From JBFKUL01 sp041635755 (GTDB taxonomy: Bacteria > Pseudomonadota > Gammaproteobacteria > Burkholderiales > SG8-39): a stretch of DNA of 10,710 bases. Below the pieces are notes generated by a model that was not told the origin of the DNA, did not search any database, and saw nothing but the letters and a program-made list of their open reading frames with translations. The stretch covers positions 1 through 10,710 of the forward strand of contig JBFKUL010000086.1 in the NCBI GenBank assembly GCA_041635755.1, written 5' to 3'. Shown here piece by piece: positions 6,190 through 10,710 of the stretch; position 1 is the stretch's first letter, and each line of letters opens with the position of its first letter. The translations under genes were made by a program, and so were the position numbers.

Positions 6190-7188
6190 ATGGACGCGCT
6201 TTCGTTCCGGCTGCTGAACGCGTGCCAGCGCGGCTTTCCGCTCGCCGAGCGGCCCTACGCCGAGCTCGCTGCGCGCTTCAGCGCGAGCGAGGACGCGGTG
6301 CTTGCGGCCCTGCGCGGCTTGCAGCAGGAGGGCGTGCTCGGCCGCGTCGGTGCCATCGTCGCGCCGCGCGTGCTCGGTGCGAGCACGCTCGCCGCGATGG
6401 CCGTGCCGCCCCCTCGGCTGATCGAAGTTGCAAACCTGGTCAGCGGCTACCCGCAGGTCAATCACAACTATGAGCGCGAGCACAAGGTCAATCTATGGTT
6501 CGTGGCGCAAGCGTGCGATGCGGCCGAGCTCGCGCAGGTGCTTGCCGAGATCGAGCTGCGCAGCGGGCTTGCGGTGCTGTCGCTGCCGCTCGAGACCGAG
6601 TATTGGATCGACCTCGGCTTCGCGCTCGAAGACCACGCGCGGCTGCCCCGCATCCCGCGCGTTAGGGCCATGCCCGCCGAACCGCGGCCGCTCGACGCGC
6701 GCGAGCGACGCGTTCTCGCCGCGCTCGAACCTGGCCTCGCCTTGGCGCCGCGTCCCTACGCCGCGCTGGCTCAGGCAGCCGGTTGCAGCGAGGCCGAGGT
6801 CATCGGATGCCTCGCACGCTGGCTCGACGAAGGATTGTTGCGGCGGCTCGGCCTTATCGTGCGGCACAAGGAGCTCGGCTACCGCGCCAATGCCATGGTG
6901 GTTTGGGACGTTCCCGACGATCGCGTCGACGCGCTGGGCGCCGCGGTCGGGCGCGAAGCGCGCGTCACGCTGTGCTACCGGCGACGCCGGGCGCTCCCGG
7001 CGTGGCCCTACAACTTCTACTGCATGGTGCACGCCAGGGACCGTGCCGAGGCGCGCGCGGTGATCGACACATTGCGCGCCCGCTGCCAGCTCGATGCCTA
7101 TCCACAAGAGGTGCTGTTCTCGACGCAGCGCTTCAAGCAGCGCGGCGCGCGCTACGCGCCGCGCGTCGCGGAGTTGCGGCATGGATGA
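6190..7188 (+). CDS. nirDL: NirDL, fused siroheme decarboxylase subunits
   Basis: A 332-residue protein made of two homologous AsnC/Lrp-like halves. Residues 1 to about 155 are NirD-like (GFPLAERPYAELA near 15-27, HNYEREH at 92-98). Residues from about 168 to the end are NirL-like (RPYAALAQAAGCSEAEV, CYRRRRALPAWPYNFYCMVHARDR, LFSTQRFKQRGARY). With NirG and NirH it decarboxylates the acetate side chains of siroheme to give 12,18-didecarboxysiroheme. The histidines of the HNYEREH segment are candidates for the active site. Each half has a winged-helix N-terminus and a ferredoxin-like C-terminal domain, as in Lrp, but the family works as an enzyme. The D-L fusion is known from some denitrifiers and Hydrogenobacter. 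The ATG lies 3 bases after the nirF stop without a strong ribosome binding site, so translation may be coupled. It overlaps nirG by 8 bases. Confidence 0.93.
   Translation: MDALSFRLLNACQRGFPLAERPYAELAARFSASEDAVLAALRGLQQEGVLGRVGAIVAPRVLGASTLAAMAVPPPRLIEVANLVSGYPQVNHNYEREHKVNLWFVAQACDAAELAQVLAEIELRSGLAVLSLPLETEYWIDLGFALEDHARLPRIPRVRAMPAEPRPLDARERRVLAALEPGLALAPRPYAALAQAAGCSEAEVIGCLARWLDEGLLRRLGLIVRHKELGYRANAMVVWDVPDDRVDALGAAVGREARVTLCYRRRRALPAWPYNFYCMVHARDRAEARAVIDTLRARCQLDAYPQEVLFSTQRFKQRGARYAPRVAELRHG
7170..7173 (+). promoter_or_regulatory. Ribosome binding site of nirG inside nirDL
   Basis: GGAG, 7 bases before the ATG at 7181, within the end of nirDL. It selects this start over the more upstream in-frame codons, which would overlap nirDL by up to about 95 bases. 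Confidence 0.55.
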
Positions 7189-7624
7189 GATCGACCGTCG
7201 CCTTTTGAACGCGCTGCAGGGCGGTTTTCCGCTCTGCGAGCGCCCCTATGCCGAAGCCGCGGGTGCGCTGGGCATCAGCGAGGCGCAGCTCATCGAGCGG
7301 CTCGCGCGCATGCTGCAGGACGGTGTGCTGACGCGCTTCGGACCGATGTTCAACGCCGATCGCTTCGGCGGCGGCTTCGAGCTGTGCGCCATGCGCGTGC
7401 CGCCGGCCGAGCTCGAGCGCGTCGCGGCGCAGGTGAACGCTCATCCCGAAGTGGCGCACAACTACGAGCGTGAGCACGACTGGAACATGTGGTTCGTGCT
7501 CGCCGCCGAGTCGCCGCCGCAGCTCGATGAGGTGCGCGAGCGCATCGCGCGCGAGACGGGCTATGCCGTGCTCTCGCTGCCCAAGGCGCGCGAGTTCGTG
7601 ATCGGCCTGCGGCTGGAGGCCTGA
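7181..7624 (+). CDS. nirG: NirG, siroheme decarboxylase subunit (NirD-type)
   Basis: A 147-residue AsnC/Lrp-like protein closely similar to the first half of NirDL, sharing GFPLCERPYAEAA near residues 15-27 and HNYEREH at 93-99. Its C-terminus (GYAVLSLPKAREFVIGL) matches the NirD/NirG pattern. It is expected to pair with NirH (the NirL-type partner) as NirD pairs with NirL, and to take part in siroheme decarboxylation in the cytoplasm. The start is the ATG at 7181, overlapping the nirDL stop by 8 bases; this gives the same N-terminal start (MDEIDRRLLNALQ) as other family members. Distinguishing NirG from NirD rests on gene order, since the two are paralogues. Confidence 0.9.
   Translation: MDEIDRRLLNALQGGFPLCERPYAEAAGALGISEAQLIERLARMLQDGVLTRFGPMFNADRFGGGFELCAMRVPPAELERVAAQVNAHPEVAHNYEREHDWNMWFVLAAESPPQLDEVRERIARETGYAVLSLPKAREFVIGLRLEA
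7615..7619 (+). promoter_or_regulatory. Ribosome binding site supporting the GTG start of nirH
   Basis: GGAGG, 9 bases before the GTG at 7629, within the last codons of nirG. It supports GTG initiation for nirH. Confidence 0.65.
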
Positions 7625-7628
7625 ACCG

Positions 7629-8102
7629 GTGGACGCCATCGACCGGGCGATCGTGCGCGCCACCCAGGCCGGGCTGCCGCTCGATCCGCGTCCGTACCTT
7701 CGGGTCGCGGAGGCGGTTGGCGTGTCGGCCGACGAAGTGCTCGAGCGCATGCGCCGCATGCTCGATGCGGGCGTGATCCGCCGCATCGGCGCGGTGCCCA
7801 ACCACTACAAGCTCGGTTACCGCGCCAACGGCATGTCCGTCTGGGACATCGACGACGCGCGCGCCGATGAACTCGGAAGCGCCGTCGGCGCGCTGGAGGG
7901 CGTGAGCCACTGCTACCTGCGCCCGCGGCGCCCGCCGCACTGGCGCTACAACCTGTTCGCGATGTTGCACGCGCGCGACCGCGCGGAGGTTGAGGCGAGC
8001 GCGGCACGAATCCAGGCGCTGCTCGGTGACGCCTGCCGCGGCCACGAGATCCTCTACAGCAAGCGCATCCTCAAGAAGACGGGACTGCGAATCGGCAACT
8101 AG
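7629..8102 (+). CDS. nirH: NirH, siroheme decarboxylase subunit (NirL-type)
   Basis: A 157-residue AsnC/Lrp-like protein similar to the second half of NirDL: RPYLRVAEAVGVSADEV near residue 20, CYLRPRRPPHWRYNLFAMLHARDR in the ferredoxin-like domain, and the C-terminus ILYSKRILKKTGLRIGN, the NirH version of the NirL ending. Partner of NirG in converting siroheme to 12,18-didecarboxysiroheme. It starts with GTG, 4 bases after the nirG stop and behind a strong GGAGG. It is the last gene of the nirC operon. Its TAG stop overlaps the stop of the convergent Rid-family gene in the palindrome CTAG, leaving no room for a terminator between the two operons. Confidence 0.92.
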   Translation: MDAIDRAIVRATQAGLPLDPRPYLRVAEAVGVSADEVLERMRRMLDAGVIRRIGAVPNHYKLGYRANGMSVWDIDDARADELGSAVGALEGVSHCYLRPRRPPHWRYNLFAMLHARDRAEVEASAARIQALLGDACRGHEILYSKRILKKTGLRIGN

Positions 8103-8497
8103 CGCGGCACCAGCGCGGTCGCCTCGAGCTCGATCTTGCCAGGGTGATCGAGCAGCTCGGAGACGAAGATCATGCTCATCGCCGGGAAGTGCCTGCCCAT
8201 GTGCGCGCGCCAGATGCGCCCGAGCTCGGGCCGCGCGGCGAGGTAGGCCGGCTTGTCGCAGCAGTAGGCGGTCATGCGGCAGACGTGCTCGGGCCGCCCG
8301 CCTGCCTCGGCGAGCACCGCGAGCACGTTCTTCAGCGCCTGCTCGAACTGCGGCGCCAGAGCCTCGGAGTGGAATTTCTGCTCTGCGTCCCATCCGACCT
8401 GGCCGGCGACGAACACCAGCGTGCCGGAAGCGGGCGCCGCGATGCCGTTGGCGTAGCCGATCGGCGGCGCCCAGCCCTCTGGAATCAGCGTCTTCAT
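8099..8497 (-). CDS. Rid (YjgF/YER057c/UK114) family protein, divergent
   Basis: A 132-residue cytoplasmic protein of the Rid superfamily, recognisable from LVFVAGQVGWDAEQKF near residues 28-43, FEQALKNVLAVLAEAGGRPEHVCRMTAY and the C-terminal IELEATALVPR. The best-known member, RidA, hydrolyses reactive enamines and imines such as 2-aminoacrylate. Here the segment that carries the catalytic arginine of RidA (usually PART or PARS) reads FPAMSMIFV, with Met in its place, so classical deaminase activity is doubtful and a Rid4-7-type role is more likely. It is the last gene of the korA-korB-ferritin operon, starting 4 bases after the preceding stop. A GTG at 8500 is an alternative start adding one residue. 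No clear ribosome binding site is seen, so translation may be coupled. Family is sure, function is not. Confidence 0.88.
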   Translation of the reverse strand: MKTLIPEGWAPPIGYANGIAAPASGTLVFVAGQVGWDAEQKFHSEALAPQFEQALKNVLAVLAEAGGRPEHVCRMTAYCCDKPAYLAARPELGRIWRAHMGRHFPAMSMIFVSELLDHPGKIELEATALVPR

Positions 8498-8501
8498 CAC
8501 G

Positions 8502-9083
8502 TCAGTCGTTGACGTTCGGCGGATCGGGATCGCGGTCCCAGTCGGCGCCGGGTTGCGGCACGCGTGCGATCCACTCCTTCACCCAGCGCACGTGCTCGCG
8601 CTCTTCCTCGGCCATCTCGGCGGCCGCCTCGCGCACCGCCTTGGGCAAGTCCTGGCGCGCGACATGCGCGAAGAAGCGCGCAGCGCGATCCTCGTTCTTG
8701 AGCGCGATGCTCAGCGCGTGGAAGGGCTTCATCAAGTAATGCATCTCGAGGTGCTCGCCGGTCTCGACGCCTTCCAGTCCTTCCCAGCGGAACGGCTGCA
8801 CGCCGAGCGGCGCCTGCTTCCAGCCCATCTGCTCGAGGATCTGCGCGGCATGCTTGCCTTCGATGCCGGCGAGCTTGCGAAACAGCTGCGCGACCTCGCG
8901 GTTGTTGGCGATGTCCATCTGGTCGGCGAACTCGGCATAGCGTTCGGCGGCCTCGAGCTCCATGGCGTAGGCCTGCTTCATGAACGCCTCGAGCTTCGCG
9001 TTCGCGGCGGCATGCGCCGCGCGCGGCGCACGCTTCGCCGCGGCCCGGCGCGACGCTTTGCGGGGGGTGCGGACCGGGCTCAC
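8502..9083 (-). CDS. Ferritin-like/rubrerythrin-type diiron protein with basic N-terminal tail
   Basis: A 193-residue protein with a four-helix ferritin-like domain from about residue 31 to 170. The iron ligands can be read by eye: Glu42 in an ExxAxxxY motif, Glu75 and His78 in ExxH, Glu131 in NEDRAARFF, and Glu161 and His164 in a second ExxH. This complete set of two half-sites matches the rubrerythrin-like family (COG1633 type). There is no rubredoxin-type CxxC domain. Residues 1-30 are unusually rich in Arg, Lys and Ala, resembling histone H1-like tails; the C-terminus is acidic and rich in Pro and Asp. The GTG start overlaps the korB stop (GTGA) and follows GGGAG (9092-9096). The context, just after an oxygen-sensitive oxidoreductase, suggests protection from peroxide or oxygen, or iron handling; this is inference. 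Confidence 0.85.
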   Translation of the reverse strand: MSPVRTPRKASRRAAAKRAPRAAHAAANAKLEAFMKQAYAMELEAAERYAEFADQMDIANNREVAQLFRKLAGIEGKHAAQILEQMGWKQAPLGVQPFRWEGLEGVETGEHLEMHYLMKPFHALSIALKNEDRAARFFAHVARQDLPKAVREAAAEMAEEEREHVRWVKEWIARVPQPGADWDRDPDPPNVND

Positions 9084-9910
9084 AGGACGAACTCCCGCTC
9101 GAGGTCGGCGGGCTTGGCGCTCGGCGCCTTGGCCGGCTGGTAGGGCTTGCGGGTTCCCTTGTAGAGCACGCCGAGATTGAAGCCGTCGTCGGTCATCAGG
9201 CGGCGCGCGGCGCGTCCCGGGTCGTCGGTCGGCTCGACCGGCGAGGGGCGCACCAGCTGCTTCCAGCCGCGCTGCTCGGGCCGGAACGTGACGCAGGGCG
9301 ACAGCACCTCGATGAACGAGAAGCCGGGGTTGCGGATCGCCTGCACGATCAGATCGGCCGTGCCGTTCGGATCGCCGGAGAAGGTGCGCGCGATGAAGTT
9401 GGCGCCGGAGGCGAGCGCGATCACCAGCGGATGGAACTCGCGCAGCCCCGTGCCCTCGGGCGTGAGCTTCGAATCCCAGTCGGGCTCGGTGGTAGGCGAG
9501 GGCTGGCCCTTGGTCATGCCGTAAACGCGGTTGTCCATGACGATATAGGTCAGGTCGACGTTGCGCCGGCACGCGTGCAGAAAGTGATTGCCGCCGATCG
9601 AGTAGCCGTCGCCGTCACCGCCGGCAGCGATCACGGTGAGATCGGGGCGCGCCACCTTGAGTCCGGTGGCCGCAGGCAACGCGCGTCCGTGCACGCCGTG
9701 AAAGCCGTAGCACGTGGTGTAGGCGGGGATGCGCGAGGAGCAACCGATGCCGGAGACCAGCGCCACGCTCTCGGGCGCCAGCTCGAGCTTTGCGAGCGCC
9801 TTGGTGATCGCGGAGAGCACCGTGTAGTCGCCGCAGCCCGGGCACCACACCGGCTTGACGTCGGACTTGAACGTTTGCGGCGTTAGCGCCACGGCGGGCA
9901 TCGCGGTCAT
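9080..9910 (-). CDS. korB: 2-oxoacid:ferredoxin oxidoreductase beta subunit (KorB-like)
   Basis: A 276-residue thiamine-diphosphate subunit that, with the alpha subunit, converts a 2-oxoacid plus CoA into acyl-CoA and CO2 with reduction of ferredoxin. Visible are the cysteines of a [4Fe-4S] cluster (CPGC at 23-26, Cys57, and Cys206 in SPCVTF) and the thiamine-diphosphate motif (GGDGDGYSIGGN at 97-108, with Asn127 and GMTKGQ at 131-136). The pattern is that of two-subunit 2-oxoglutarate:ferredoxin oxidoreductases, but related enzymes accept pyruvate or branched 2-oxoacids, so the substrate is likely rather than proven. The ATG at 9910 overlaps the korA stop (ATGA); a second Met three residues on is an alternative. 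The downstream ferritin-like gene overlaps by 4 bases, so the proteins are probably made together. Confidence 0.9.
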   Translation of the reverse strand: MTAMPAVALTPQTFKSDVKPVWCPGCGDYTVLSAITKALAKLELAPESVALVSGIGCSSRIPAYTTCYGFHGVHGRALPAATGLKVARPDLTVIAAGGDGDGYSIGGNHFLHACRRNVDLTYIVMDNRVYGMTKGQPSPTTEPDWDSKLTPEGTGLREFHPLVIALASGANFIARTFSGDPNGTADLIVQAIRNPGFSFIEVLSPCVTFRPEQRGWKQLVRPSPVEPTDDPGRAARRLMTDDGFNLGVLYKGTRKPYQPAKAPSAKPADLEREFVL

Positions 9911-10710
9911 GCGCGGCTCCAGTGCAGCAGTTGCCGGTGGATCTCGTCCGGGCGCACCGGCAGCGGCCCGGGACGGTGGAAACTGGAAAGTTCGGCCTCG
10001 ATCGGATACTCGGCGCGAAGGTACTTGAGCAGCTGCGCGCCGTGGTTCTGCTCGACCACCAGCACGCGTCGCACGCCCTGAAGCGCTCGCGCCATGCGCT
10101 CGGGCTGAACCGGCGAGAGCAGGCGCAGCGAAACCAGGCGCGCGGTCAGCCCGTCGTCGCGCGCGCGCGCGAAGGCCTCGCGCACCGGACCGGTACACGA
10201 GCCGAAGGTGATCACCGCGAGCTCGCCATCGCCCTCGACGTCGGCCCAGTACTCGCCGTAGTCCATCGCGTCGAGCTTGCGGCGGCGCTTGTCGAGCTGC
10301 GCGAGATGGTCGCTCGCCTGGCTCGAGGGCGTGCCGCGCTCGCTGTGCTCGAGCCCGTCGGCAGTGTAGGTGGTGCCGCGCGTTCCCGGAATGGCCATCG
10401 CCGAGACGCCGCTCTCGGAGAGCGCATAGCGCTTGTAGTCCGGCGCTTCGGCCTCGGCGGTATGCCGGCGCGTCGCGAACGACACATCGGCCGGGCGCTC
10501 GACCACTGCGCGCGCCTGGCCGAAGGCCTGGTCCGAGAGCACGATCGCCGGCACCTGCAGCGACTCGGCAAGGTGCACCGCCCACTGCGTGGTAAGGACG
10601 CAATCGGCCACCGAGTTCGGCGCCAGCACGAGATGCGGCGCGTCGCCGTGCAGGCCGTGCAACGCAATGTTCAGATCCGCCTGCTCGGTCTTGGTGGCAA
10701 TGCCCGTGGA
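9907..10710 (-). CDS. korA: 2-oxoacid:ferredoxin oxidoreductase alpha subunit (KorA-like), C-terminal part, truncated by window edge
   Basis: The last 267 residues of the alpha subunit; the gene continues past the right edge. The first visible residues, STGIATKTEQADLNIALHGL, belong to the pyrimidine-binding domain (the TKTEQ-D motif is characteristic), followed by LAPNSVADC and a conserved RGTTYTADGLEHSERG segment typical of KorA. The C-terminal part (ELAVITFGSCTGPVREAF, VLVVEQNHGAQLLKYLR) is the swivelling domain that contacts CoA or the neighbouring subunit. Frame continuity from the edge shows that the true start is outside the window; the TTG at 10660-10662 is not a start. It overlaps korB by 4 bases (ATGA). 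Whether the fused gamma domain found in many KorA proteins is present cannot be seen. Confidence 0.9.
   Translation of the reverse strand, partial: STGIATKTEQADLNIALHGLHGDAPHLVLAPNSVADCVLTTQWAVHLAESLQVPAIVLSDQAFGQARAVVERPADVSFATRRHTAEAEAPDYKRYALSESGVSAMAIPGTRGTTYTADGLEHSERGTPSSQASDHLAQLDKRRRKLDAMDYGEYWADVEGDGELAVITFGSCTGPVREAFARARDDGLTARLVSLRLLSPVQPERMARALQGVRRVLVVEQNHGAQLLKYLRAEYPIEAELSSFHRPGPLPVRPDEIHRQLLHWSRA

Noticed and set aside
4984..6483. A 499-codon minus-strand frame antisense to nirF
   Set aside because: The translation is low-complexity His/Arg/Ala-rich sequence with no recognisable domain, and nirF on the other strand is unmistakable.
6190..8102. NirDL, NirG and NirH as AsnC/Lrp transcription regulators
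   Set aside because: They share the Lrp-like fold, but the HNYEREH motif, the CY-R-R region and the gene order identify the siroheme decarboxylase family.
10660..10662. TTG as the start codon of the alpha subunit at the right edge
   Set aside because: The frame continues without a stop to the window end and the residues upstream include the conserved TKTEQ motif, so the gene begins outside the window.

Overview
The window is a compact, very GC-rich stretch whose content and gene style suggest a denitrifying beta- (or gamma-) proteobacterium. It is mostly a heme d1 (nir) biosynthesis locus. Heme d1 is the special cofactor of the cytochrome cd1 nitrite reductase NirS. NirS itself is not in the window.

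Layout, left to right. Positions 1-2906, minus strand: an operon nirJ > nirN > Crp/Fnr-type regulator (cut by the left edge), preceded by a perfect FNR/DNR box at 2955-2968. Positions 3013-4512, minus strand: cysG, a full trifunctional siroheme synthase. Positions 4513-4679: a divergent control region with two copies of a 19-bp palindrome and a second perfect FNR/DNR box at 4613-4626. Positions 4680-8102, plus strand: nirC > nirF > nirDL (fused) > nirG > nirH, tightly packed and largely overlapping. Positions 8099-10710, minus strand: an unrelated convergent operon, korA (cut by the right edge) > korB > ferritin-like protein > Rid-family protein. Its last stop codon overlaps the stop of nirH.

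How the genes fit together. CysG converts uroporphyrinogen III to precorrin-2 and on to siroheme. NirDL, NirG and NirH decarboxylate siroheme to 12,18-didecarboxysiroheme. NirJ (radical SAM) replaces propionate side chains by oxo groups. NirF and NirN complete the cofactor in the periplasm and hand it to NirS, with the small cytochrome NirC as likely electron partner. There is no separate nirE in the window; the full-length CysG stands in its place and appears to share a nitrogen-oxide or oxygen-responsive control site with the nirC operon. The regulator at the left edge is a good candidate for the protein acting at both boxes.

The right-hand operon encodes a 2-oxoacid:ferredoxin oxidoreductase (2-oxoglutarate type likely) together with a ferritin-like diiron protein that has a very basic N-terminal tail, and a divergent Rid protein. 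I found no RNA genes, insertion sequences, CRISPR arrays or att sites. No stretch longer than 300 bases lacks a gene.
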